A stretch of 64,000 nucleotides of DNA from Pseudomonadales bacterium (lineage in GTDB: Bacteria; Pseudomonadota; Gammaproteobacteria; Pseudomonadales; UBA5862), in contig JACKOQ010000004.1 of assembly GCA_024234215.1 (NCBI GenBank), forward strand, positions 1 through 64,000, given 5' to 3'. The notes below the pieces were generated by a model, which did no database searches, was not told the DNA's origin, and saw only the letters and a list, made by a program, of their open reading frames with translations. Positions 35,897 through 43,669 of this stretch are shown piece by piece; the first letter of the stretch is position 1, and the number at the start of each line of letters is the position of its first letter. The position numbers and the translations under genes are program-made.

Positions 35897-37918
35897 ATGG
35901 CGACGGGAAAGGTTGTGAACTGGAGACGAATCACTGCCCAGGCGGCGGTGATGTTCCTGCTGGCGTGCGGCACGAGCGTTGCGCAGACCACCGACGACCA
36001 TGACGCGCATCACCCGGAGCAAGACGGGACCGTGACAGCGCAGCCGTCGGCTGATGTCGGCATCTCATCGACGCCAGGCAGCGATTCAATGGACGGCATG
36101 CCGATGGGCGAAACGCCATCGGTTGGCGCACCCACGGGCGACGACGATCATGCCGCGCATCACCCGGACGCGGCTGGCGGCAGTCCGATGGGCGGTATGG
36201 GCGACATGATGCGTGGCTCCATGAGCGCGATGATGGAGGACATGATGCGGGGTTGCCGTGGAGACGAATGCGGCCGCGACCGACGCATCGACAAGCTGTT
36301 GTATCCACAACTCATGGCGTTGCCGGACTTGCCGCCAGAGCGGCGCGCCAGCGTCGAGCAGCTTGCGCACCACCGAATGCACGAGGGCATTCAGGCGCTG
36401 GTGTCCCTGTCGTCCGAGGCGTCACAGGCGGTCCAGAGTAACGATGTCGCGGGGATGCAGGAGATCGCCGATCGCATGCGTGTGGCGTTGGTACAGGTCA
36501 ACAACGGATTGTCCGCCTATCGCGCGCTGGCCGAAGGGCAGTCGCCGCGCGGTATCGCGCTGGAATGGTTTCGGCGTGAGATGAACCTCACCGATCCTCT
36601 GGTGACCGCACCGGCACACGGCGTTTTTGGCCTGTCGGGCTTCCACTACTTCACCATGGCGCTGCTGGCGTCCTTTGCAGTGTTGGCGACATGGATGATC
36701 GTTGCGCGCAACCGGCGCACACAGGCGGTCTTGGCCACCCTGCGCACTGGGGCGCCGACCTCTCCGCCCCCCTCGGCGGTACCCCCTCCTACTGGAGGCA
36801 GGCCTGTCCCCGCGGCACCGACACCTTTGGCCTCACCGATCGACGGCAGCCTGCAGGCGCGTGCGCCCGTGTCCCCCTTGGGCAGTTGGGTCGGAAAACT
36901 GCGGGTCGCCCGCATCTTCGAGGAGACACCCAAGGTCAAGACCTTCCGCCTCGCGCCGGTGGACGGCGTGGGCGCGTTGCCGTTCCAATTCGAGCCCGGC
37001 CAGTTCCTCACCCTATCGGTTCCCTCGGGCGAGAGTCAGGTCAGGCGCTCGTATTCGATTGCTTCCTCGCCCTGTTGCCATGGCTGGTGCGACCTGACCG
37101 TCAAGCACGAATACGGCGGCGTCGTCTCGGGCTATCTCCACGAACAGGTCAAGGAAGGCGATCTGCTCGACATCTCCGGTCCGTATGGCCGCTTCACCTT
37201 CCGCGGGATCGAGTCCGACAGCGTGGTGTTCCTGAGCGGTGGCGTTGGTATCACGCCATTGATGAGTTCGATCCGTTATTTGACCGACCAGAGCTGGAAC
37301 GGGCGGATCGATCTGGTCTACGCCTGCAAGGATCTGGAAAGCGTGATCTTCCGCGAGGAACTGAACCACCTCGCACGCCGCCATCCGAACCTGCATGTGT
37401 CCTTTGTGCTGAGCGACGAGTCATCGGAGGCGTGGACCGGCCCGCGTGGGTTCATCACCGCTGAATTGCTGGGGCAGATTCCGGAGATCCGTTCGCGCCG
37501 CATTCACCTGTGCGGTCCGCTGGTGATGATGGACGCCGTCCGCAACGAACTGGGCAAGCTGGGCATCGACCCGGCGGTGGTTCATTCCGAGCTGTTCCTG
37601 AGCCCGCCGAAGCCCACGGCCCCCGGCTTGGCGGCGTCGTCAGGCGATACGGCGACGGCCGTTACCTGTAACTTCGAGCGGTCCGGGAAAAAGGCGCCGC
37701 TGGCTGTCGGCCAAACCGTCCTTGAGGCCGCCGAAGAAGCAGGCGTCCCGATCGAGTACGCCTGCCGGCAGGGCTACTGCGGCATCTGCAAGGTGAAGCT
37801 GCTGTCTGGTGAGGTCACCATGGAAGTGGACGACAGTCTGACCCCGCTCGATCGCTCCTCCGGCATGATCCTGGCGTGCCAAGCGAAGGCGTCGGCCGAC
37901 ATCTCGGTGGATGCGTAG
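35897..37918 (+). CDS. Membrane NAD(P)H:ferredoxin-type reductase with a Met/His-rich periplasmic domain
   Basis: A 673-aa fusion. A signal peptide or lipoprotein-like leader (MFLLACGTSVAQ) is followed by a periplasmic domain (about 30-245) with DDHDAHHP, DDDHAAHHP and MGGMGDMMRGSMSAMMEDMM, then a helical region like the LTXXQ/CpxP metal-resistance fold. One transmembrane helix (about 249-270) and a Pro-rich linker lead to a cytosolic FAD domain (RRSYSIASSP), an NAD(P) domain (SGGVGITPLMSS) and a plant-type [2Fe-2S] domain with CRQGYCGIC and a last Cys 29 residues on. Electrons should pass from NAD(P)H to FAD to Fe-S at the inner face of the membrane. The stop abuts the next gene's ATG. Confidence 0.82.
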   Translation: MATGKVVNWRRITAQAAVMFLLACGTSVAQTTDDHDAHHPEQDGTVTAQPSADVGISSTPGSDSMDGMPMGETPSVGAPTGDDDHAAHHPDAAGGSPMGGMGDMMRGSMSAMMEDMMRGCRGDECGRDRRIDKLLYPQLMALPDLPPERRASVEQLAHHRMHEGIQALVSLSSEASQAVQSNDVAGMQEIADRMRVALVQVNNGLSAYRALAEGQSPRGIALEWFRREMNLTDPLVTAPAHGVFGLSGFHYFTMALLASFAVLATWMIVARNRRTQAVLATLRTGAPTSPPPSAVPPPTGGRPVPAAPTPLASPIDGSLQARAPVSPLGSWVGKLRVARIFEETPKVKTFRLAPVDGVGALPFQFEPGQFLTLSVPSGESQVRRSYSIASSPCCHGWCDLTVKHEYGGVVSGYLHEQVKEGDLLDISGPYGRFTFRGIESDSVVFLSGGVGITPLMSSIRYLTDQSWNGRIDLVYACKDLESVIFREELNHLARRHPNLHVSFVLSDESSEAWTGPRGFITAELLGQIPEIRSRRIHLCGPLVMMDAVRNELGKLGIDPAVVHSELFLSPPKPTAPGLAASSGDTATAVTCNFERSGKKAPLAVGQTVLEAAEEAGVPIEYACRQGYCGICKVKLLSGEVTMEVDDSLTPLDRSSGMILACQAKASADISVDA

Positions 37919-38608
37919 ATGGGCAAGCAGGATCGCATCGTCGCGACGATCATCTTCTCGGTGCTGGCGGTCTTATGGCTGGGCTTCCTGGTGCACCGCT
38001 CTCCGTTCTTCGCCGGAAGCCTTCTCGGCGGAGTGTTCGGTGTCGTCGGTGCTGCGTGCATGCTCGTGCCGCTCGTCTACACGGTGGTGAAACGCAGCGC
38101 CAAGCTGCGTCGCGCGTTCACCAAGAAGCACAGCTTCGGCTCGTTGCTGCAGGCGCACGTCTATTTTGGCTTGATAGGTGCACTGCTGGCCATCATTCAT
38201 AGCGGCCACAAGTTCCAGAGTGTGCTTGGCGTTGCGCTGACGGCGTCGATGCTGCTGAGCGTGCTCACCGGGTTCATTGGCCAGTACTACCTACGCTACG
38301 TCGCCGAGAACATTCGCGAGAGGAAGGCGCAGCTCGACGGCCTGTGGCGTTCCCTGGATGGCCAGTACTGGACCTACGCGCAGGGACTGGCAGCGGACGG
38401 TGCCGGCACGGTCAAGGCCGCCGCCGAGCTGCTCCCGCTGGTGTCCGCTGCTGCCGATCTGCAGTACTCGGTCCAGTTCCAGGGGCGAGTACGCAAGCTG
38501 TTCAACGCCTGGCTGTCGGCGCATATCGCGTTCTCGATCATCTTCTATCTGCTGCTGGCGCTGCACATCTGGGCCGGCATCTACTTCGGGCTGCGTTGGT
38601 TCAGATGA
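37919..38608 (+). CDS. Membrane b-type cytochrome-like protein
   Basis: A 229-aa integral membrane protein with about five hydrophobic segments (7-26, 34-58, 75-98, 101-127, 195-229). Histidines lie in the membrane at QAHVYFGL, AIIHSGHKF, SAHIAFSII and LALHIWAG, a pattern fit for two b-haems as in cytochrome b561 or ferric reductases. A soluble loop (about 128-190) separates helices 4 and 5. Its ATG directly follows the reductase stop, and its stop overlaps the next start (ATGA). Likely role: carry electrons from the flavo-Fe-S protein across the membrane. Haem binding is inferred. Confidence 0.72.
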   Translation: MGKQDRIVATIIFSVLAVLWLGFLVHRSPFFAGSLLGGVFGVVGAACMLVPLVYTVVKRSAKLRRAFTKKHSFGSLLQAHVYFGLIGALLAIIHSGHKFQSVLGVALTASMLLSVLTGFIGQYYLRYVAENIRERKAQLDGLWRSLDGQYWTYAQGLAADGAGTVKAAAELLPLVSAAADLQYSVQFQGRVRKLFNAWLSAHIAFSIIFYLLLALHIWAGIYFGLRWFR

Positions 38609-39408
38609 GTCGAAAGGGAAAAATCATCGCCGCGCTGCTCGCGGTACTAGCGCCGGTGCTGGCATTCGCCCTGTGGAAGTACGTGCCGCAGACGCAGCGA
38701 GCCGCGACGTGGCAGAACATGGCCTCGCCGGGTCCACTGTCCAGCGCGCATGCGTTCCTGAAGGAGGATTGTACGGCGTGCCACACGCCGGTGAAGGGCC
38801 TGGAGGATGCGACCTGCGTCGCCTGCCATGCAAATGAGACTGTTCTGGTCCAGCGCCAACCGACGGCATTCCATGCCAATATCGCCGAGACAAGCAACTG
38901 CGTGGCCTGCCACAAGGAGCATGACGCCGGACATAGCCTGCGAGGCATGGACCACGCCGCGCTGGCCGGCATCATATTGCGGCAACTCGAACGCGCTCCA
39001 CAGGGCCATGAAGGCGCAGTACTGCTCTCGCACCTGAAGGCGCACCGATCGGAGACCCTGCTGGGAAGCCGCAGATTCGCCAGTGGCATGACCTACAAGG
39101 AGACGCTGCTGGACTGCGCGAGTTGCCACAAGACCACCGATCCGCATACCCAGGTCTTCGGCAACGATTGCGCCACGTGCCACGGCACGGCCACCTGGTC
39201 AATTGCTGACTATCGGCACCCGTTGCCGAGCTCCACCGTGTGCGGCGAGTGCCACCTCGCGCCGCTTAGTCACTACAAGGAGCATTTCCGCATGATGTCA
39301 CAGCCAATAGCGGGTGTGAGAAACGCGGAACCGGAGCAGTGCTACTTGTGCCATCAGACCACATCGTGGAACGACATCCGGGGGGTTGGTATCTATGACC
39401 ACCATTGA
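38605..39408 (+). CDS. Seven-haem c-type cytochrome, membrane-anchored, periplasmic
   Basis: A 267-aa protein with an uncleaved-type N-terminal anchor (MSRKGKIIAALLAVLAPVLA) and seven CxxCH haem-binding motifs: CTACH, CVACH, CVACH, CASCH, CATCH, CGECH and CYLCH. The ATG at 38605 overlaps the stop of the b-type cytochrome gene. Many further His residues could be distal haem ligands. It would accept electrons from the membrane cytochrome and deliver them to a periplasmic acceptor, perhaps a metal ion or oxidant. I know of no characterised homologue in copper operons. Confidence 0.85.
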   Translation: MSRKGKIIAALLAVLAPVLAFALWKYVPQTQRAATWQNMASPGPLSSAHAFLKEDCTACHTPVKGLEDATCVACHANETVLVQRQPTAFHANIAETSNCVACHKEHDAGHSLRGMDHAALAGIILRQLERAPQGHEGAVLLSHLKAHRSETLLGSRRFASGMTYKETLLDCASCHKTTDPHTQVFGNDCATCHGTATWSIADYRHPLPSSTVCGECHLAPLSHYKEHFRMMSQPIAGVRNAEPEQCYLCHQTTSWNDIRGVGIYDHH

Positions 39409-39423
39409 CTCGCGGAGGCCCCG

Positions 39424-39807
39424 GTGAATCTAGATGCGCCTCACGCAGCAATCGAACTGATCGTAGTGGGCTTCGAGCTGGTCGGTGTCGCCGTGATCAC
39501 AGTGGGCAGCATCTTGGCGTGCAGCCGGTTCATGATCATTCACAAGGCGCTTGAGTACACCGCCCGTTACCGTTCGCTGCGTCAGGAGTTGGGCGGTGCG
39601 ATCGTATTGGGTCTCGAATTCCTGGTAGCTGGCGACATCATACGAACAGTCGCGATCGAGCCCACGTTGCGAGGTGTGGCGGTACTTGGACTGATCGTCC
39701 TCATTCGGACTTTCCTCAGTGTCGCCTTGCAAATCGAGATTGAGGGGAGTTGGCCATGGCAGCGTTGTCGGCCAGAGGAGCCTGACCGTGCACGCCCATC
39801 GGATTGA
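39424..39807 (+). CDS. DUF1622 family small membrane protein
   Basis: A 127-aa protein with a GTG start preceded by GGAGG and three hydrophobic segments (about 10-33, 57-77, 83-103), matching DUF1622 (SRFMIIHKALEYTARYRSLR, RQELGGAIVLGLEFLVAGDI). It lies 15 nt after the cytochrome c gene and is probably its operon partner. Function unknown. Confidence 0.78.
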   Translation: MNLDAPHAAIELIVVGFELVGVAVITVGSILACSRFMIIHKALEYTARYRSLRQELGGAIVLGLEFLVAGDIIRTVAIEPTLRGVAVLGLIVLIRTFLSVALQIEIEGSWPWQRCRPEEPDRARPSD

Positions 39808-39929
39808 GCGATCGGCTGCCCTCAAGAGCTTTGTCTGTCGACTGTGCTGTCGGGTGGAGAGCAGCCGGCGCTTGGTTGCCGCCCACCTCGGCGTTGCGGG
39901 CGCCCCCCGGTGAAGCCGTTGCGTGTCTG

Positions 39930-40133
39930 TTACGAATCGATCCCGACTGCTTGGTAGCCAGCTTTCGTCAGCGCGGCTTGCAGCACCGCACTCGGTTGCT
40001 CGGAGACGACGTCCACCTTCCTACTGGCTGGGTCGGCATGAACCTGTGCAGCAGGATCGGCGGATTGAATGGCTCGTGTGACACCGCGAACGCAGCCGCC
40101 GCAGGTCATGTTCTGGATGTGGAACTTCTGCAT
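39930..40133 (-). CDS. copZ: CopZ-like HMA copper chaperone
   Basis: A 67-aa HMA domain, MQKFHIQNMTCGGCVRGVTR, with the metal-binding MTCGGC loop. The ATG at 40133 has TAGGAGGTTCCC before it. It is divergent from copA (P-type) with its own CueR-type promoter. Cytosolic Cu+ carrier for the neighbouring ATPase. Confidence 0.9.
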   Translation of the reverse strand: MQKFHIQNMTCGGCVRGVTRAIQSADPAAQVHADPASRKVDVVSEQPSAVLQAALTKAGYQAVGIDS

Positions 40134-40162
40134 GGGAACCTCCTATCGGTCTGGTATCTACC

Positions 40163-40193
40163 AGTATGAACCTTCCTATCGTTGGAAGGTCAA
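40163..40193 (-). promoter_or_regulatory. CueR-type promoter of copZ
   Basis: Minus strand: -35 TTGACC (40193-40188), 19-bp spacer, -10 CATACT (40168-40163). The operator is a perfect ACCTTCC...GGAAGGT inverted repeat at 40170-40190. Long spacer and symmetry are diagnostic of a copper-sensing MerR-family activator. Confidence 0.85.
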
Positions 40194-40221
40194 CGGTTAG
40201 GCGAAAGTTCTGTAAGGGGTG

Positions 40222-40252
40222 TTGACCTTCCCATCGTTGGAAGCATCACGCT
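40222..40252 (+). promoter_or_regulatory. CueR-type promoter of copA-cueR
   Basis: -35 TTGACC (40222-40227), 19-bp spacer holding TTCCCATCGTTGGAAG, then a poor -10 (CACGCT, 40247-40252). The right operator half is less perfect than in the copZ promoter, so weaker or higher-threshold induction is likely. Confidence 0.75.
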
Positions 40253-40289
40253 GTAAGACTGATAAATCAGTTCCAAAAAGGTGATGACC

Positions 40290-42839
40290 ATGGACTCTCC
40301 ACTTGAGACGGTCTGGCTCCCGATCAAGGGGATGAGCTGCGCTTCGTGCGTGGGCCGGGTCGAGAAAGCATTGAAGGCCGTGTCCGGTGTCCAGGACGCG
40401 AACGTCAACCTGGCGACCGAGAAGGCCGAAGTGCGGATTGCCGCGCCAGTCGACTACCAGACGCTGGTCGAGGCCACCGAGCGAGCCGGTTATGCGGTTC
40501 CCATCGTCAAGACCGAACTCGCCATCGAGGGCATGACCTGCGCCTCTTGCGTCGGACGTGTGGAGCGTGCACTGCACATCGTCCCCGGTGTAATGGCGGC
40601 GCGTGTCAACCTGGCGACCGAGCGAGCGGTCGTGGAAGGCGGTGCCGATGCCAGGCTGCTGGTCCGGGCCATCGGTGAGGTCGGATACACCGCTCGGCTG
40701 ATCGACCGTGCGTCCTCGCGCGAGGTCGATGACATGGCCCGCAAGGATGCCGAACAGGCGGCGCTCAAACGTGCCGTGATCCTGTCCATTGCGCTGACCT
40801 TGCCGGTGTTCGCCCTGGAGATGGGCTCGCACCTGATTCCCGGCGTACATCACCTGATCATGCGCACCATCGGCATGCAGTGGAACTGGATCATCCAGTT
40901 CGCGCTGACGACGCTGGTGATCCTCGGGCCGGGCCGACGCTTCTACCAGCATGGCTTTCCCGCGCTGTTCCGCCTGGCGCCGGACATGAACTCGCTGGTC
41001 GCGGTGGGTACCCTGGCGGCTTACGCCTATTCGTTGGTCGCGACCTTCATGCCCGCGCTGCTGCCTGCGGAAGCGGTCAACGTCTATTACGAGGCGGCTG
41101 CCGTCATCGTCACCCTGATCCTCATCGGACGCTTTCTGGAAGCGCGGGCCAAGGGTCGCGCCTCTCAGGCGATCCAGAGGCTGATCGGGTTGCAGGCGCG
41201 GACCGCGCGGGTGCGCCGTGATGAGGGTACGGCCGAGATCGCCCTCGGCGAGGTGGCGCCGGGGGATGTCGTCGAAGTGCGGCCGGGTGAACGTGTGCCG
41301 GTCGACGGCGAGGTGATCGAGGGCGACAGCTACGTGGATGAGTCCATGATCACCGGCGAGCCGGTGCCGGTGGCGAAGACCGCTGGCAGCGCGGTGGTCG
41401 GCGGTACCGTCAACCAGAACGGCGCGCTGGCTTTCCGTGCGACCGCGGTGGGCGAGTCCACGGTGCTCTCCCAGATCATCCGCCTGGTCGAGGAAGCGCA
41501 GGGCTCCAAGCTGCCGATCCAGGCGCTGGTCGACAAGGTGACGCTGTGGTTTGTCCCGGCGGTGATCGGTGTGGCGCTGCTGACCTTCCTCGTCTGGCTC
41601 GTCTTCGGTCCGGCGCCGGCGCTGACCTTCGCCCTGGTCAATGCGGTTGCCGTGCTGATCATCGCCTGTCCCTGCGCGATGGGGCTCGCCACGCCCACGT
41701 CGATCATGGTCGGTACCGGGCGCGGCGCGGAAATGGGCGTGCTGTTTCGCAAGGGTGAAGCCTTGCAGTTGCTCAAGGATGCGAAGGTCGTCGCGCTGGA
41801 CAAGACCGGCACCCTGACCGAAGGCCGGCCAGTGCTGACCGATCTGGAGGTCGCCGAGGGTTTCGACCGCGCGCAGGTACTGGCGCGGATCGCGGCCGTC
41901 GAGGCGAAGTCCGAACACCCCATCGCCCGCGCCATCGTAGAGGCCGCCGTAGCCGAAAGCCTGGTCTTGCCGGAGGTCGGTGCCTTCGCGTCCGAGACTG
42001 GCTTCGGGGTCAAGGCCGTGGTAGACGGGGTGGGCATCGAGATCGGCGCCGACCGCTACATGCACAGGCTGGGTCTCGATGCCAGCGCCTTCGCCGAGAC
42101 CGCGCAGCGGCTGGGCGACGAGGGAAAATCGCCGCTCTACGCCGCGATCGGCGGCAAGCTCGCAGCCATCATCGCCGTCGCCGACCCGATCAAGGACACC
42201 ACGCCCGAGGCCATCGCCGCGCTGCACGCCCTGGGCCTCAAGGTCGCGATGATCACCGGCGACAACCGGCGCACGGCCGACGCCATCGCCCGTCGTCTCG
42301 GCATCGACGAGGTGATCGCCGAGGTGCTGCCGGAGGGCAAGGTCAAGGCGGTGCGCAGGCTCAGGGCCGTCCACGGCCATCTGGTGTTCGTGGGCGACGG
42401 CATCAATGACGCGCCTGCCCTGGCCGAGGCTGAGGTAGGCGTGGCCATCGGCACGGGCACCGACATTGCGATCGAGGCGGCCGATGTGGTGCTGATGTCG
42501 GGCAGCCTCAAGGGCGTGCCCACCGCCATCGCGCTGTCGAAGGGGACGATCCGCAACATCCGGCAGAATCTGTTCTGGGCGTTTGCCTACAACACGGCGC
42601 TGATTCCGGTCGCTGCCGGTGTGCTCTATCCCGGCTATGGCGTCCTGCTCTCGCCGATTTTCGCAGCGGGCGCCATGGCGCTGTCGAGCGTCTTTGTCCT
42701 CGGCAACGCGCTCCGGCTGCGACGGTTTCGCGCGCCCATGGCAACAGCGGCGACCGGCCCGCCTGCTTCCCCGAGAGGCGCTGTCGTGCTGGCAAACCTC
42801 GGGGCGAAAGGTGCGGAGGCGGAAAGGAGGATGACATGA
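40290..42839 (+). CDS. copA: Cu+-exporting P1B-1 ATPase CopA
   Basis: An 849-aa pump with two HMA domains (GMSCASCVGRVEKAL near residue 14 and GMTCASCVGRVERAL near 80), TGEPVP, the membrane CPC motif (IACPCAMGLATP), DKTGTLTEG, SEHP and GDGINDAPAL. It exports Cu+ from cytosol to periplasm. ATG 40290 is preferred for its spacing from AAGGTGA; ATG 40284 is also possible. It shares an operon with cueR (overlap ATGA). Confidence 0.93.
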   Translation: MDSPLETVWLPIKGMSCASCVGRVEKALKAVSGVQDANVNLATEKAEVRIAAPVDYQTLVEATERAGYAVPIVKTELAIEGMTCASCVGRVERALHIVPGVMAARVNLATERAVVEGGADARLLVRAIGEVGYTARLIDRASSREVDDMARKDAEQAALKRAVILSIALTLPVFALEMGSHLIPGVHHLIMRTIGMQWNWIIQFALTTLVILGPGRRFYQHGFPALFRLAPDMNSLVAVGTLAAYAYSLVATFMPALLPAEAVNVYYEAAAVIVTLILIGRFLEARAKGRASQAIQRLIGLQARTARVRRDEGTAEIALGEVAPGDVVEVRPGERVPVDGEVIEGDSYVDESMITGEPVPVAKTAGSAVVGGTVNQNGALAFRATAVGESTVLSQIIRLVEEAQGSKLPIQALVDKVTLWFVPAVIGVALLTFLVWLVFGPAPALTFALVNAVAVLIIACPCAMGLATPTSIMVGTGRGAEMGVLFRKGEALQLLKDAKVVALDKTGTLTEGRPVLTDLEVAEGFDRAQVLARIAAVEAKSEHPIARAIVEAAVAESLVLPEVGAFASETGFGVKAVVDGVGIEIGADRYMHRLGLDASAFAETAQRLGDEGKSPLYAAIGGKLAAIIAVADPIKDTTPEAIAALHALGLKVAMITGDNRRTADAIARRLGIDEVIAEVLPEGKVKAVRRLRAVHGHLVFVGDGINDAPALAEAEVGVAIGTGTDIAIEAADVVLMSGSLKGVPTAIALSKGTIRNIRQNLFWAFAYNTALIPVAAGVLYPGYGVLLSPIFAAGAMALSSVFVLGNALRLRRFRAPMATAATGPPASPRGAVVLANLGAKGAEAERRMT

Positions 42840-43390
42840 ACATCGGTGAAGCGGCGAAGGCCTCGGGTGTATCGGCCAAGATGATCCGCTACTACGAGCA
42901 GACCGGGTTGATTCCGCCGGCCGGGCGCACGGCGGCGGGCTACCGGGACTACGCCATGAAGGATGTGCACGTGCTCCGCTTCATCCGGCGGGCGCGGGAT
43001 CTGGGATTCTCCGTCGCCGAGATCGATGGCCTGCTGCAGCTCTGGCGGAACCGCCGCCGGCAGAGTGCGGACGTCAAGCGCATCGCGCTCGACCGTATCG
43101 AGGATCTGCAGCGGCGGATTGAAGAAATGCAGCAGATGGCGGCGACCCTTGAACAATTGGCAGCGTGCTGTTCGGGAGATGATCGGCCCGATTGTCCCAT
43201 CCTGGCCGATCTCGAACAGCCGTCTCAGATGGCCAGTGGCGCACCGAAACATTCGCGCGGCGCGGTCGATGGCCGTTCGCCACGTGGGCGCACGCCTCAA
43301 AAAAAGCATCACGGAAAGCCTCCCGAAAGTAATCGAAGGCCTGTGGCCTCAAGGCTAACCGAAAATGACGGCGAAATGACGGGAATGTAA
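42836..43390 (+). CDS. cueR: CueR copper-responsive MerR-family activator
   Basis: A 184-aa protein with MNIGEAAKASGVSAKMIRYY as winged helix and the Cu+ loop CCSGDDRPDCPIL, whose outer cysteines match C112 and C120 of E. coli CueR. E. coli CueR is 135 aa; here a basic, Pro/Arg/Lys-rich tail of about 50 residues follows, possibly disordered. The ATG overlaps the copA stop. Expected to control copZ and copA through the two 19-bp-spacer promoters. Confidence 0.9.
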   Translation: MNIGEAAKASGVSAKMIRYYEQTGLIPPAGRTAAGYRDYAMKDVHVLRFIRRARDLGFSVAEIDGLLQLWRNRRRQSADVKRIALDRIEDLQRRIEEMQQMAATLEQLAACCSGDDRPDCPILADLEQPSQMASGAPKHSRGAVDGRSPRGRTPQKKHHGKPPESNRRPVASRLTENDGEMTGM

Positions 43391-43430
43391 TGGACGAGTC
43401 ATCCCGGCGACAGTGACCGTTGCCTATGGT
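43376..43430 (+). promoter_or_regulatory. Composite CopR-type promoter of copA (oxidase)-copB
   Basis: Box ATGACGGGAATGTAAT (43376-43391), 6 nt, GTCAT (43398-43402), 6 nt, GACAG (43409-43413), 11 nt, TATGGT (43425-43430). It overlaps the last codons of cueR. A leader of about 230 nt separates it from the copA start. Confidence 0.78.
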
Positions 43431-43669
43431 GGGTGCCGTATGCCGTGAGTTCCACAGCTTTGAGTTCTATGGCGATGCGTTGTGTGATTTCTGTTCCAGA
43501 AAAGCCCCGGAAGCCGCAGCCACTGCGATTTGCCACATCCGGCGCGCTCTGAAGCGAATTCTTCCCGCCATAGCGACTTCGGGTGCGGCAAGTACTCGAT
43601 GGCATGTGCCGCAGCGATGCGCCTGCTCTGCCACCGAGGTCAATCCATACTGACCACTGGAGTTTACTC

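Noticed and set aside
40197..42380. Minus-strand frame of 727 codons opposite the copper ATPase
   Set aside because: Antisense shadow; begins inside the ATPase and ends at the CueR-type promoters.
43420..43653. Possible copL-like leader gene before the copA oxidase
   Set aside because: The frame has a few Cys but needs a TTG start at the predicted -10, has no signal peptide and reads like random codons. The leader is better left as untranslated.
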